Program-made: the position numbers and the translations under genes
Part shown: piece after piece, positions 34,260 through 47,000 of the stretch
Position numbering within the stretch: the stretch's first letter is position 1
Layout: each line of letters begins with the position of its first letter
Assembly (NCBI RefSeq): GCF_963422355.1
Contig: NC_085100.1
Coordinates: forward strand, 5,478,568 to 5,542,567
Direction of reading: 5' to 3'
DNA length: 64,000 nucleotides
Source: Corticium candelabrum
Taxonomy: Eukaryota; Porifera; Homoscleromorpha; Homosclerophorida; Plakinidae
The notes under the pieces: model-generated
Databases searched by the model: none
Told to the model about the DNA's origin: nothing
The model's input: only the letters and a program-made list of their open reading frames with translations

Positions 34260-37200
34260 ATGAGAGCGAAAGGGAATCGGAATTGTGCAGTTCTTTTGTT
34301 CCTACTAGGCTGGGTGTTTCTTTTACATTGTCTGTCAATTTTTTTGTTTACTAAAGGCTTCCTTCTCAGACGAACTGTCGTTTTCAATTCGAGTCGTTGC
34401 TCTGATGAGTGGGTCGCGATCGACGTGACGGACGCCAGGATTACCAACAGCGCTAGTAACAGAACTCGTTGCTGGATGGAAAGAAGATATAATAAACTTG
34501 TTATTATTGTCATCGACGCACTGAGAGTGGACTTTGGTCTGTTCGATCCTCTGCTGTCAATTTCAGATACACCTCATTATAGGAACAAACTACCGATCAT
34601 TCACGAGCTCTTGGTGTCTCCTCCTGAAAAGAATGATGCTCATATATTTCGCTTTATTGCTGATCCGCCAACTACGACTATGCAGCGTATAAAAGGTCTA
34701 ACAACTGGCTCATTGCCGACTTTCATTGACGCTGGAGACAACTTTGCCAGCAACGCTCTAGCTGAAGATAACTGGGTCACATCAGCCCGAGATAATGGAT
34801 TTGGCTTAGTAATGCTGGGAGATGACACGTGGCTCAGCTTATATCCACATCATTTCACTAGAGAGTTTGGATATAATCCATTTGATGTGAAGGATTTGCA
34901 CACTGTGGATAATGGCATATTGAAAAATCTCTTCTCAGAATTGAAGAAGCCTGATTGGAGCATTCTAGTGGCTCACTTTGAAGGAGTTGATCACGTTGGC
35001 CACAGGTTAGTTTTTACAGCTGCTTGTGTATAGTGTTTCAGCAGGGACGTAGCCATCGGTCTGTTTGGTCCGGTTTCAATCAGACCACTTTTCAATATTT
35101 GTAGTTTCACCAATGGACCATTCCTGAGTGCTTCCGAAATAGAGTATAGCTGATTAAATAAGTTTATTTAATCACTCTGTAGACAACCCCATATCAAGTG
35201 CCTGCAGCTTCACCGATCAGAACGCATATAGCTTGCATATACACATGTTCATTCTGGTTTCTGTAGAGTTAATAATTTTTTTGCAAGAAAGGTTACATTT
35301 TCGTATGTTAATTCTAATGTAGTAACCTAACAAGTCTGCCAAAGTTGGGTTTGAAGAGCATAATAGTCAGGCAAACCAAAGTCATCTCATGATTGCACTA
35401 CCACCTAGATATGACCGACAACTTAATAGATTTGAAGTCTAAAATCACAAAAATTAAGCAAGAAGGACCACACTCACAACATTTTATTTTTCATGAGATA
35501 GGCTATTAGCATGTTCGATTTTTGTATAGACGTACTTTTGAAGAAAACAAACACGAGAAAACACTTGTCTTTTGCATATGCACATTTATGCGTGTGCGTG
35601 CTTGCAAATTTTTGATCTTAACACATCCAAACTGACGGCTTCAGCCCCGTCCAGAAGCTTTCTTCATTGCATAATCATTAGCAGTGCAACTATTGGAGGG
35701 TGTGGTCATTGCCATCTGTCAAATATTGTAAATTTTTATAACTCAGCTGATTAATGAAGTAAGTGACCGACTCAAAGATACAAAATATAATATTGTAGAA
35801 GTAAATTTACGTAGTGGTTTCACGTGTTAGTTGATGGTGGTTAGCGATAATGGCTACCACTCCATGATTTGGGGGTCTAGACCCCAGTGACGACAGTAAC
35901 TTATGAAACATATTTGTCTTTATTGTCATGTTTCTCTGGCTTTGTCCATAAGACTATGACTCATTTTAGTCGTTGGGGAGTTTCTGTGGTCTGGCGAACG
36001 GTCCATTGATGATGGCGTTCAGCGCTTTCTTGGTGGTCATTAATCCACTAGGCATACTGTCCTGAGTTTGTGGTCATCATAATGCTTGCAGTCTATATTA
36101 AATTGGCTAGTCATTGATCGCCATGTGGACTGCACAGAAACGTGTACCGTGCTAGGCTCACCTGGTGGGCCAGTGGGCACTCAGATGGGGGTAAAGACCC
36201 CACTTGCCGGGCTGCCAATCATGGAAAGGCATATAGTAATGTAAAAATAACAGTTTTGTGAATTAGCTATAATGAGTTATCAGTTATATCACAGGGTACG
36301 GTAGTACCCTGTATGTAGGTAGTCTCGCATAGCCAGACCCTCTCCGCCATCATTCTTCCGGCGAGATAGGGATTGCCTTGGTTATGGAGCATTGTGGGGC
36401 GTGGTCATCTTTTTGCGAGCTTAGAAAACATAGTAAATAAAGACTAAAATTTCTCAAAATCAATGAAATGAATTGTTTGCACGTTGTGTACTATATCATA
36501 TTTTGTTTTGGTCACTAATCATCTAACAACAGAGAAAACAGTTGCTAGCCTTGGAGGTCCATGTGCCAATTTTGTTCTTCTTCCTTCTTCTCCTCTACGG
36601 ACATCTCTCTTTGGACGTTGTGTACAGCTGTGAAACTTGAGAAAACGCTTTAGAATTACCGGAATTCTAAAGAAATCAAAAGGAATGTTAAAAATTTGTT
36701 TTTCTTTTTAAGGAGATTTGATCCAACGATCGCCATCAACGCTAATTGCGCAGTTTGGGCCAATCACGGAGCAGTATTTGCTATTGCTTGTCCATGGCAA
36801 CCAAAGACAATGGACGAAGCACCAATCGAATAGGCCAAACGTTTATGAAAGAGTTTATCACTGGAACTGTGTAATTGGATCATGTTTTCCGTTGTCAAGT
36901 CTAGTCTGAAATTGTTTGCGATCTACACTGCACACAGGAGCAAAAATGACAAGTAATTACTTACACATAACAATTTATGTGGGAACCCAACATTTGCAAC
37001 GCATATCCCGTATGTGACAATCTTTGGCTTTGACTACTATACCAAGTTCTATTTCAACTGCCATTGCATATTCAACTGCGTAGGCACTAAAAATTAGGAT
37101 CCATATTCGTGCAACGTGTGTTATGATACCATGGTATACCATTACATGACCGCTAAACCTCTAGACCACTTGAGTATATAAACTACACCTCTGAATCATG

Positions 37201-37901
37201 TTTAACGAAAGCTGTTCAATTAGTGCTAATGAAAAATGTGCTAAATCTTAAACATGCTTAAACTTACAGGCCCTAATTGAGACACGCCCTAGGTTGCGCT
37301 TTTGCACTCCTAAACACTTACCAAACTAGAATTTTACATTTAGTGGTGGGCTGGAAGGATTCACTAATGATGTCTGGCTTTGGTTCATATTATCTATAGA
37401 CCTTGTTCCTGTCCCTACATCTAGTTCTTTTTTCAGAGAAAAGTTTTAGAATTCTAGTCAATAATATGTATTTGTAGTGGATACAGTGTAAACAGGTCAT
37501 TGAATGAAATATATCCAATTTATGTGTTGTTGCTAGATTTGGTCCAAATCATCCAGAAATGGCAGCAAAGCTTTCTCAAATGGATAATGTTATTAGAAAT
37601 GTTGTTGACACATTGGATAACTCAACGTTACTGGTTGTCATGGGAGATCATGGCATGACACCATCTGGCGACCATGGTGGAGAAAGTGTACAAGAAACCA
37701 ATGCTTTGTTGTTTATGTATTCCAAGCAGCAAAGATTGTATCCTGAATCTATGGTACACACCATTGTCTGTTCTGTATTCCAATTGTTTAATAGTCATGA
37801 GGTTTTGAGGAAAACTTGATGAGGTAGTCAGATTGTCGGTAGCCTTGTTAATATGTTGGTTGTGTGTGTATATGTATGTAGTGTGTGTGTGTATATGTAT
37901 G

Positions 37902-37940
<39 letters not shown>

Positions 37941-40900
37941 CGCATGCGCGCACATGCCTGTTTGTTGTGCATGGATGTGATCTGTCAACTTCAACAGGAT
38001 TATTGCAGTTTGCTGTTTAGGGATTGAGATCTGTTAGTCAGACTGACCTAGTTCCTACTGTCTCTCTGCTACTTGGCCTACCTATTCCGTTTTCCAATCT
38101 TGGTCATGTTATTCCAGAACTCTTCTTCTATGGTAAAAATCCAAATCATACCCTATTAAGAGCCATGCATTTAAATGCTTGTCAGCTGAGTCAGTATTTG
38201 GATACATACAACAAGGTATCGGGGGATCTACCATCACAAGAATTCTATCAATTGGACATCGAGTTTCATCTGATCAAGAAAGATTTTTGGTTGTTTATGT
38301 CCAACACAGGCTCTGTAGATTTTGAGCAACTGCAAACTTTGTATTTAAAGTATTTTCAGCAAGTGCAGGCAATGTGTAGATCAGTTTGGGCAAAGTTTGA
38401 TTTGGTTTTAATGTGGCTTGGCATCTTTATGCTCGTGATCTCATTGCTTCCTGTGCTTGTTTTGGTGTTTCAAGTTCGCTCTAATTCAACCATTCAATTA
38501 CAATACTACAACAGAATCTGGATATACATAATGTGTGGGGCAGTATTTGGATCGATTTTTGGCATTCCTCTCCACTATCTTGCATCGTCAAAATCGTCTG
38601 ATAGTCTTTTGATGTTTTGCTGTTTTGGCTCATCTCTTGGCTCAGTGATTGCATATCTCTGGTTTGAATGCAGGTCTGTGCTCATGAAATTTGCTGCATC
38701 GAGTGACAGGAAGCTATTACGAGATCAGTTTCCTGACATTGATGACTTATTTGCAACTGTTATTGTGTTTATTCAGTGCTTTGGCTTGCTATCAAACAGC
38801 TATGTGTTGTATGAGGACAGCTGCATTAGTTTCTTTCTAGTTTCTCTTTATGTTGTGTGTTTAGTTGCTAAAGCATCACAATTGGCAAAGTTTCAAAGTG
38901 TAGGAAGCAATGCAAATATTGGAAGAAAATCTTTGTACTTTCATAGTGCCAGTGTGTTCAGTTTGGCCATTGTAATAGCAGCAATTTGCTCTCAGACAGC
39001 AACGCACTTTCAGGGTTGTGTTGAGCTGAAAATTGGATGCAAACCTTCGTCATTTTTATTGTCATTATCAGCAGCTGAACATCTTATTGGTTCTATGAAA
39101 ACTGCTCGATATGCCATTTCATGCATTTGTGTAGCTCTGGTTCCTGCTACAGTATGGTTTCTACTTAAGAGACAAGGACAGCTTGAGAATTTTAGCCCCT
39201 TTCACTTGAGTGCGTCTTGCGGTCTTCCTGCAATTGTTGTATGCATTTGGATTTATTGGGCATTAATGGCTCTTCCAGCAGAATCATTAGATCAGCTTCC
39301 GGACTGGCAACATGTAATAATGCCACGAATTGTATATGTGATTGCTATTGTCATTGTTGTTGTTGTGCTATTACGACCAGTAGCCGCAAAAGCACGTATT
39401 TGTGGATTTCTTCCTCACCTTCGACCACAAAGGTGTGAGACTTCTTGGTTTAATTATTGTGTAGTATGATTATTATAATCTAAGAATGTAATTGGTATTT
39501 CTGCTACAAAACTGTTAATTATCAATATTAATGGTCACGTTATAAGCTATTGATATCAGATTCAAGTTATGTAGTTGAATTTAGGAAACTGTTGTAATGG
39601 TTTAAATTAAATCCTAGTGTATTAAACAAAGGTTTGTATGTGTGCTTACGTCATGTATTACCAAAAAGTGACCAACATGTCATTAAAAGTAATTTCAAGT
39701 GTCTATCTGTTTGGCTAGAAGCAAGAAAGTATTGCTCTTTTTTTGTGCTTGTGTACTGCTTATTACTGTGAGAGGATTGTGTATGCTACCTCATGCAGTT
39801 TTTGTTTGTTTGGAGTGGTAGGTACATAAACATTGTTTTAGGTTATAGTTCTTTTTAGCGCAAGGTATTATTTCACTTGCAAAGTGGAAGTTGGGAATTG
39901 TTGTTCAGAGGAGCCTACTGCTTTGACACCAGCCAATGTGTTTGTTGACTTATGGCTGAACTATATATTTTCTGGTGTCACTGTATTAGTGTGTATATCA
40001 ATTGGTAGAACTCATAGTAGTTTAATATTATCGTATTTCCGCTAAGTGTGCCCCATTGGGTATTATTTTTCATAGTTCTGAAACATGGGCATAATTTGAG
40101 CATGGGGTGCAATTTGAGCATGGGGTGCAATTCGAGCACGGGGCATTATTATTTTGCAAGCACTGAGACTGTTGCATTGTTTGTTTGCATACCATCACGC
40201 TACACAAACAACACAAACAAACTACCCTAACCTAATATTACGGCCTTATGTATCCTGTCTAGGGTATCTGCCAATGAAAGTGCTACCTTCTTTGGTGGTA
40301 TGTTCAAATATCAGTACATGTGCAGCAATGGACTCCTACAAAATACACATTGATAAACACGCATGGGTACAACTGGGTTTGAATACTGCCCCAGTGGGCC
40401 ATTAGTAATCAAGCGTTTTATTGTAGGGTCACCTGGGGCATCTTTTGAGCATGGGGCACAATTTGAGCACGGACACTATTCGCGGAAATATGGTATTACA
40501 GAGAGAGCTTGTAGGATTTAGGTAACGTTTTAAGGGTTTGTACGTAATGCTTGATGTAATGATTTTTAGCAAGTCTACAGTTATGGAACTGAGTGGTTGG
40601 GAAAGTCTCTATGTATCACCAGCTCTATTGCTGTGGGTGACGGTCTGGTTGATCCTGACTCTTCTTCAAGGTGATGGACTTGCTCCAGCCATGCTGCTCT
40701 TTGCATTGCAAGTTATGTTCACTATTGTTTTTGTTGTGATCTTTGCAAGTCTTGGGAGGCAGAAAGAAAAAGGTAAGTAAGCTATTTGGTTTTTATTCTT
40801 GTTGTAGTGTTCATATCTGCACGTTGAACTGCTTCATATGCTGGATGTATAATATGTAGTGAACTTTGAACTTCTAAGTAGTTGTGTTGTTTTTGGCACG

Positions 40901-42690
40901 TTGATATGGTACCTGAATGTCTTTTGGCTGGAACATTGCAGTTCAATTTGAATTTTATTGCTATTTTTTATAATAGCCAGGAAAGTGAAATTTATCTTAA
41001 CAAGATTTGCACTATGTCAAACAGAAAATTGTTTACATTAGGGCTTTAGAATTTATATTCATTTAGTGATTTTGGTTTATAAGTTGCAGCATCTGTTTAG
41101 TTGATTTGATTATATTATATTATTTAGATATGTGGTATGATATATTGAATACATTACGCTTCATTTATATTAATTTGGCTGCTTTGAAATATTAATATTA
41201 TGATTTGTGTTGAATTGCATACTTGTAATCTAAATGTAGTTGGTACTGGAATATCAAATTTTCATCCCGTAATAGAAATTGCTCATCCATTGTGTGTAGG
41301 AGTGAGGTGGTGTGAAATAGTGTTGTGGATGACATTGAGCTATCATTTCTTTTATTCTACTGGTCACCAGCCCATTTTTTCAGACATTCATTTCAATGCA
41401 GCATTTGTTGGTTTTCGAGGAATTGCTGTGGGATTTTTGTCTTTGTCATTATCAGCTTTACTGGTGATGCTGAATACGTTTACATCACAAACTCTTTGTG
41501 TTTTTGGACTGCCACTACTGTTGTTTGTCAAATCAGGAAAATTATTGTCGGAAAAGTTTGCTGATAAGGAGAAGGGCAAATCTTGTCAAAAATCATTGAG
41601 TGGTCCTCCTAGAATCACTGTCAACAGTGAGCATCTTCAAATAGCATTTTTTCGTCTCATTTTGCAGTACATGCTATGCCATACTTTCAAGGTGGGTAAG
41701 GCTATTTTTGGTGCTACTTTAAAAGTAGTATAATGACTTTCTTTATCATTATATTGTTGTAAACAGGATCGTTTTTCCTTTTACTTGGATTGACTAGTAA
41801 GGAGCTTGAAATAAAGAGTGTTTGCACATAAAATCCACATTAAGTTTTCTTTTCTTGACCAACAGTGCAGGGAGTATAATGAGATGTTAGTCGGAAATTT
41901 AGTTGATTTTACTTTTCTTAGTAGGAATGGTTTTTTGGCTGGCTGATTTCTGAGTGCAGCTCAAACAGGTTTGCATGTACATGTGTGTTACAAAGTACAG
42001 ACAATTGCATGTGGAACTGTTTATGGTTTTACATTACAATACCTGTTGTGTAATCCTTATTATTTGGCATTGCAATTTTGAAATAATGAATTGAGAAGTA
42101 TTGAAGTGTAACATATTTGGCACAGTCTGAAGTAGGAATGCATCAAACAGCTAACTTGTACGTTGTAAATGTTTCTTGTTTGTAATTGAAATCTAGCATG
42201 CAGTATTTTGTTGTGGATATTTGCATGTTTCAAAGAGATATTTTGCCTTGTAACTCATCACAGCAAGTTAGACAACTCGTGCTGATGGTTGTTGCACACG
42301 CTAGTCATTGAGGAAGGAATTAACATAGACATAAGTTGTGTCAGAATCATATTACAATAATTAGACTATTATCAATTTGGTACAATGTTGTGTTGTTTGT
42401 GAATCCCTATGTTAAATAATACTGTGGGTACAGTATATTGTTTGGTAATGCAACTGAACTGTTTGTGATTGTTTGTACAGCTGATAGGAGCTGCTATAAT
42501 GGCTACATTTTTGCGACGACATCTAATGGTGTGGGCAGTTTTTGCACCGCGCTACCTTTTTGAGGTGCTGAACTTTGTATATGGAGAGATATTATGCATT
42601 TTTGTCTTTATGTTTGTTGTCTTGCTAGACAGTAGGATTAGGTCATGGCTATATGATATTTCACAAACTTGTTCTTTTTTTTATTACTGA
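34260..42690 (+). CDS. PIGO: GPI ethanolamine phosphate transferase 3
   Basis: ER enzyme that, with PIGF, transfers ethanolamine phosphate to the third mannose of the GPI anchor precursor. Six exons in phase: 34260-35005, 37537-37753, 38021-39432, 40570-40772, 41240-41691 and 42481-42690, giving 1079 aa against 1089 in human. After an N-terminal anchor helix comes the alkaline-phosphatase-like catalytic domain: [13 protein letters not shown] (metal-binding Asp near residue 86), [20 protein letters not shown] (nucleophile Thr region 138-140), [38 protein letters not shown] and [18 protein letters not shown]. The C-terminal half is multi-spanning, with [20 protein letters not shown] and [17 protein letters not shown], which are diagnostic for PIGO. 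All catalytic blocks look intact. Intron 3 holds a 463-bp MITE. Confidence 0.96.
35006..37536. other. PIGO intron 1
   Basis: A 2.5 kb intron. Around 36326-36350 it carries TCTCGCATAGCCAGACCCTC, a sequence also found near 20874 beside the Helitron relic. No nested exon is convincing. Confidence 0.6.
37860..37950. repeat. (TG)n microsatellite with TATG interruptions
   Basis: Two copies of GTGTGTATATGTATGTAGTG are followed by a TG run ending in GCGCGCACGCATGCGCGC. It lies in PIGO intron 2. Confidence 0.9.
40031..40493. mobile_element. TA-flanked MITE with TIRs
   Basis: The left end TCGTATTTCCGCTAAGTGTG mirrors the right end, which reads CCATATTTCCGCGAATAGTG on the other strand. Both sides are flanked by TA (40029-40030 and 40494-40495). 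Inside are repeats of GAGCATGGGG-type units (TTTGAGCATGGGGTGCAATT). No transposase. Tc1/mariner or pogo-like by its TA target; in PIGO intron 3. Confidence 0.65.
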
Positions 42691-42991
42691 GAATTAGTGC
42701 TTGATTTATCTGCTACTGAGTGGTTGTAGTAGACTTGTTCTGCTATCAAATGATTGAGAGTCCGTTCACAATGCTTTGCTGGCTACAGGTTGGTCATCCT
42801 CAAATGACGGTATGTACAGTAAACATATGATGCAAACATGAGACCATTAGATGCAAACACTAGTGTCTACTGCAACTCACACACCATGCCAGACATTTTA
42901 GCTGTTTAGTCTTCAAAATGAATATATTATATCCACGATCTAACAATAAATTAATTGAAGATACAAGCAGAATAAAGTCTACAGCAATCAA

Positions 42992-44245
42992 CTAGCACTC
43001 AATGTCTTCTAGCATTTTCTGAATGTATTTGACAGCAGCTTTCCTTGCAAACCTAACTTCTTGATGATTTCCACTCTCGATGTGATCCAAAGCAAGTAAG
43101 GCTTTCACAAGACAGTCTTCAACAACTAAATAGTTCCTGTCCTTTCTGCTGCCTGACAAGGTTGCAATGGTAGCCCTGTGTTTGCCAACATCACCAACTA
43201 TTGACATGATCTCCTGGAGTTTATCAAAGACATCTTCTATGTCTGAAGAACACTTCTCAGTCTCCATTTCTGCTGTTTCCTGTAGTACTTCCAGCAAATC
43301 TTCTTGACTATCTTCCTTTTCACAGTTAACCAGATTAGCACCAGACACAACTTGATCACTTGAAGTACATCTCTGTAAGTCTCTGGCAACAGTTTGTTTG
43401 CACTTGTTTAGCAGACTACCTACTTGAGTTTCAGACTGCTCAGCAGCTGTCAATCCTATTTCACTGGTAGTGTGCATATCTCTTTTGCTTATTTGGCTGA
43501 TCTCCATTTGATTGCCCTCATCTTGTATGTCATCCACCTGGCCTCTAGAATTCTCAGCAGTGGTGTCTCTCTCTGACAACATCCTAGAAGACGTGCCCTT
43601 GTCTGTCTTCAAAGTTGAATCCTGAACAGAGCTGTCTGTTGCCACTTCATCTGCAGAAGAAGTTGATGAACCTTCATCTACTCTTGCATCCTCCGTTGCA
43701 GCTCTATCTGCAACGCAGGAACAGTTGTGCTCCTTATCATTGACGTTTAACTGACAATCCACTTGATTTGCGTTTGAACATGTTGCTCTCCATTCTTTTA
43801 CCATTTGTGTATCATTTGGTGATATGCCAGCTGCAGCTTGTTTCAAATCAATATCTGTTGAAGTGAGCAGCTGCTTAGGCTTGGACTGACTTTGACTGCC
43901 AGTGGCGTTGATTGCAACAGGTAAAGAACCACCAAATTGTCTGGATTTGTCCCCATTGTTATCCCAAGCCGAACTTTGCGAAAAACAGTTGTGATCTCGA
44001 GGTCGACACTTGTTTCCTTGTAGCTTTGGACGATATCTCTGCATTTGTCGTCTCAGATCTAGAGAGCATTCAGAGCATCCGCAATACTGTTGACAGTCAT
44101 CATCAGACCAATCCCAGCTGTCACAACTAGACGACTGTGGGAACTGTTGTCCCAGAAAGCCGAATGGGCTCCAGCCTTGATGAGACTGAGAAGATTGTCT
44201 TGATGTCAGTCCAAACCATGGATTTCTGTAGCCAATAAGCTCCAT
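42992..44245 (-). CDS. BAG-domain co-chaperone (BAG3/starvin-like C-terminus)
   Basis: Nucleotide-exchange cofactor of Hsp70. A single exon encodes 417 aa. The C-terminal BAG domain spans about residues 336-417: IEDVFDKLQEIMSIVGDVGK, then DRNYLVVEDCLVKALLALD, EVRFARKAAVKYIQKMLEDI. The conserved ALLALDHIES and VRFARKAAVKYIQ blocks form the helices that contact the Hsp70 ATPase domain. The rest is low-complexity, acidic and Ser/Thr-rich. A Trp/Cys-rich N-terminus (PWFGL, WDWSDDDCQQYCGCSEC) has no WW domain, so it is not a simple BAG3. Gene tail-to-tail with PIGO. The promoter carries a heat-shock element and a TATA box. The start at 44245 is the first ATG of the frame. Confidence 0.85.
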   Translation of the reverse strand: MELIGYRNPWFGLTSRQSSQSHQGWSPFGFLGQQFPQSSSCDSWDWSDDDCQQYCGCSECSLDLRRQMQRYRPKLQGNKCRPRDHNCFSQSSAWDNNGDKSRQFGGSLPVAINATGSQSQSKPKQLLTSTDIDLKQAAAGISPNDTQMVKEWRATCSNANQVDCQLNVNDKEHNCSCVADRAATEDARVDEGSSTSSADEVATDSSVQDSTLKTDKGTSSRMLSERDTTAENSRGQVDDIQDEGNQMEISQISKRDMHTTSEIGLTAAEQSETQVGSLLNKCKQTVARDLQRCTSSDQVVSGANLVNCEKEDSQEDLLEVLQETAEMETEKCSSDIEDVFDKLQEIMSIVGDVGKHRATIATLSGSRKDRNYLVVEDCLVKALLALDHIESGNHQEVRFARKAAVKYIQKMLEDIEC

Positions 44246-44330
44246 ATCGTCTCTAGGCTATAAATTGTAGGTTCTTGCCTGTACGTAGCAAAATACAACT
44301 TGACAACTAACCAACAAGACGCATTTTGGC

Positions 44331-44338
44331 ATTTTATA
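44331..44338 (-). promoter_or_regulatory. TATA box of the BAG gene
   Basis: TATAAAAT on the minus strand, about 86 bp upstream of the BAG start codon and about 62 bp downstream of the heat-shock element. The position fits a short 5' untranslated region. Confidence 0.6.
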
Positions 44339-44400
44339 CTGTACTACACTATTGGTAAGAACATATTCTAGAAAACACTGCAAAGATGTGAGAGCAACAC

Positions 44401-44418
44401 GAACATTCCAGAACTTTC
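44401..44418. promoter_or_regulatory. Perfect four-unit heat-shock element
   Basis: GAACATTCCAGAACTTTC: alternating GAA and TTC triplets with two-base spacers, four in a row, the canonical HSF1 trimer site. It lies 156 bp upstream of the BAG start codon. A looser GAA/TTC cluster follows at about 44440-44470. Confidence 0.8.
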
Positions 44419-44426
44419 CTGCGTGC

Positions 44427-44438
44427 TGCGCATGCGCA
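44427..44438. promoter_or_regulatory. NRF-1-type palindrome
   Basis: TGCGCATGCGCA is a perfect match to the NRF-1 palindromic site, 9 bp beyond the heat-shock element relative to the BAG gene. Conservation of NRF-1 binding in this organism is assumed. Confidence 0.5.
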
Positions 44439-44639
44439 AGTTCAGCTAGAACTAGCCTCGAACTTCCAGACCAGAGAGTGCGCAAAGCGCACAAACTCAA
44501 AACGATAAATGATTTCGAAAGTACAGTGTACCTAGCTAACAAAAAGCGATGTAGTCTAGCAACGTAGGGTTTACTAGTAACATGAAAAAGATATCGTGAA
44601 TTTGCAAAACGCAAACGTACAACTAGCATTTGTAAATGC

Positions 44640-45380
44640 CATGAGATCTCCTAGTATCTAGGAGCTGATCTGGCTAGCTGCTTCAGAAACAACTTTTGCT
44701 TTGACCCCCCGTGGACGTCATTTTCTTTGTAGATTAGCTGTGTTCTCTAGGTATACAAGCCAAGAATCGATGTTTGCGGTCGTGAACTACCGGGTATTGC
44801 GACGATTGCAAACGAAGATATTTTTGTAAAGACGGTCGGGACACAAGCCCACGCTCATACACAGACAAAGAGCAGGCAAATCAGCATTTCTACGGCTTCG
44901 CCACTGTATCATATTGTGTGAATTTGTTTGCTTGACACTTGCTTTGCATTAGTCTTTACCAGGCGCAAGAATATCTAGAAACCGGATGCTAGGAGACGAC
45001 TTACTTTGATCTTTCTCTTCGGCGTGTACTTACATGTACCAACCGGTTTCTTGACCGATGACTTACTGAAAGCTCACGTTGGTTCACGTCTTGGAAGTTC
45101 ATGTAATACGTTCATCGCTGTTGAGTCATCTAAAGTGTCAGTTCGAGATCGATCAGTGGGTAGCTAAAATTACTCTAGCTGCAGACTTTGTTTATTCGTT
45201 AATAAATTTCCGCGTAGAGCGAAATTTGTTTACCTTGTATTCGATCTAGTTTGTATCTATTGTTGTCTTTGAAATACACTACTAGAAATAGTTGAACACA
45301 ACTGTCTTTGAATCAATTTGTGTGCCGAGCACCGTCTCTGTGTTTCTAGATAACTATCTATCAGTACCATAATTTTGTGG
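44640..45380. other. Intergenic region between divergent units
   Basis: Separates the BAG promoter from the unrecognised plus-strand ORF. No coding signal or RNA gene seen. Confidence 0.4.
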
Positions 45381-45381
45381 T

Positions 45382-45742
45382 AATGGAAGTCGATTTGAGT
45401 GGTCAAGCAGACAGTGGTCATCTGCAGAGAAATTATATGCGGTTTCGTCAAGTTTGAATCCTCCAGCCGCAAAAGTACCACATCTAGTTGGAGCAAATGC
45501 ATTTGTCATTCCAGCGGGAAAGTTCTGAGTGGTCTAGACACAAAGTTGGTAGCAGTTTCTCAGCAGAGTTGGATTCGCTTGCACGAGGTAGCCACCATCC
45601 GAGGAGACAAATTCATGCGTTCTTCTCAAATTGTGCCGTAACACAAACTGATTCACCTAGAGGTTTCTACTATCGAAGTGTTACCAAGAATACACAAATA
45701 AAGTCAACAGTGAGCGGTTCATTCGAAAGCAGCAACCTCTAG
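45382..45742 (+). CDS. Unrecognised plus-strand ORF, possible two-exon gene start
   Basis: The ATG at 45382 opens 23 codons (MEVDLSGQADSGHL...). If a GTTTGA donor after 45452 is joined to the AG at about 45515, the frame continues in phase (RESSEWSRHKVGSSFSAELD, GFYYRSVTKNTQIK) to the TAG at 45740. The same frame reopens after this stop and runs to the LTR element inserted at 45997. I do not recognise the protein. Gene, decayed gene and chance ORF all remain possible. Confidence 0.3.
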
Positions 45743-45996
45743 CTACTGTGGTGCAAGATGCAACAGCTAGCCAAACAACGCTGCCTGCTCAGGAAAGATC
45801 AAGAAGAAGCGCAATTCCACCAACAAATTTTGCTTTGTGCGCTTATTTGTCAACAGAATACCAGCAAACAGAAGCGATCACAATCAACGCATTATTGCTA
45901 TGCATGGCTCACTGGCACAAAACTACGACGCCGTTGCAATAGTCTTACGGACATCACTGTCAATTTAGGCGAAGACATGTCTGCTGCGCTCCCTGC

Positions 45997-46148
45997 TGTA
46001 ACGAGATAGCTTGACATCACTAGCGTGACGTCATACTAGTAGTTGTGTCCTACCAGTTCCAAGACCGGACACAGTTGTTAGCGCGTAGTCTTGTGCAGTT
46101 GTGTTACAGCTGCTAGTGTTGTAAGCAATAAACTAGCAACACGTCACA
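45997..46148 (+). repeat. 5' LTR
   Basis: Starts TGTAACGAGATAGC and ends ACACGTCACA, with an AATAAA-containing segment (GCAATAAACTAGC). Pairs with 50655-50806. Confidence 0.85.
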
Positions 46149-46237
46149 TGGTGTCAGAGTGAGTGGGATATTCGACAACGCCTGTCTAGCCCGAGAAACA
46201 CACTCAACAAGTTTGCCGCCTTTTTTCGTTCGACGAC

Positions 46238-47000
46238 ATGGCCACGAGTCCGGAAGCAATCGCAAGACAGCCAGACGTACCAGGCTCAGCACAACGCGAA
46301 GGATATGCCATCCTCGCTCTGACAGCGAAACCGCCTGCCCCACTCAATGTGGAGGATCGCGCGCACCGCGGTGAGAATTGGCGCCGTTTCGAGCGGGACT
46401 GGAAGATATCCGAGCAAGCCGCCAAGGTCTCCATCGAAACACCCGAGGTAAGAGTAGCATCCTTACTGAACATTATCGGACATGATGCTCTAGACATGTA
46501 CGATACTTTTGACTGGGGAGACTACCCGGAACACAAAGACAACATTGAGAAAGTGCTTGAGCAATCGAGGAACCGCCTAGTTCCCGAGAGCAATGAGACC
46601 TTCGAACGCTACAAGTTCTTTAAGCAGAATCAGGAACCAGAGGAAACGATCACTGCGTATGTAACAGCCGTTATGAAACTCGCTGACTCATGCAATTTTG
46701 GCGCCTTGAAGAACAACCACATCCGGGACAGTCTGGTCCACGAATTCCGTGATGACTCCGTCCGTTTCAAACTGTAGGGAAGAAGCAGCTCAGCCTAGCG
46801 AAATGCCTGGAAATCCTTCGATCCAGTCAGATAACTTCTCAACGAGCACAAGAATTTCCAGTTGATGAAGCAGCATCTCTACACTCAGTCAGGCGTGACC
46901 ACCATCCAAGAATAGAAGGCTACCTCCAAAGGAAACCCAAGCGAAAGAGAGCAGCAAATTCAAGCCTCATGCACACAAGGAGGATACATGGGGAAGACAA
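46238..47000 (+). pseudogene. Ty3 gag
   Basis: The frame 46238-46777 (179 aa) reads as a capsid-like gag: WRRFERDWKISEQAAKV, NIIGHDALDMYDTFDW, RLVPESNETFERYKFFKQNQ. A stop after 46777 separates it from the nucleocapsid region. Confidence 0.75.

Noticed and set aside
42992..44245. Calling the BAG gene BAG3
   Set aside because: The BAG domain fits, but no WW domain or IPV motifs are visible, so I kept a family-level name.
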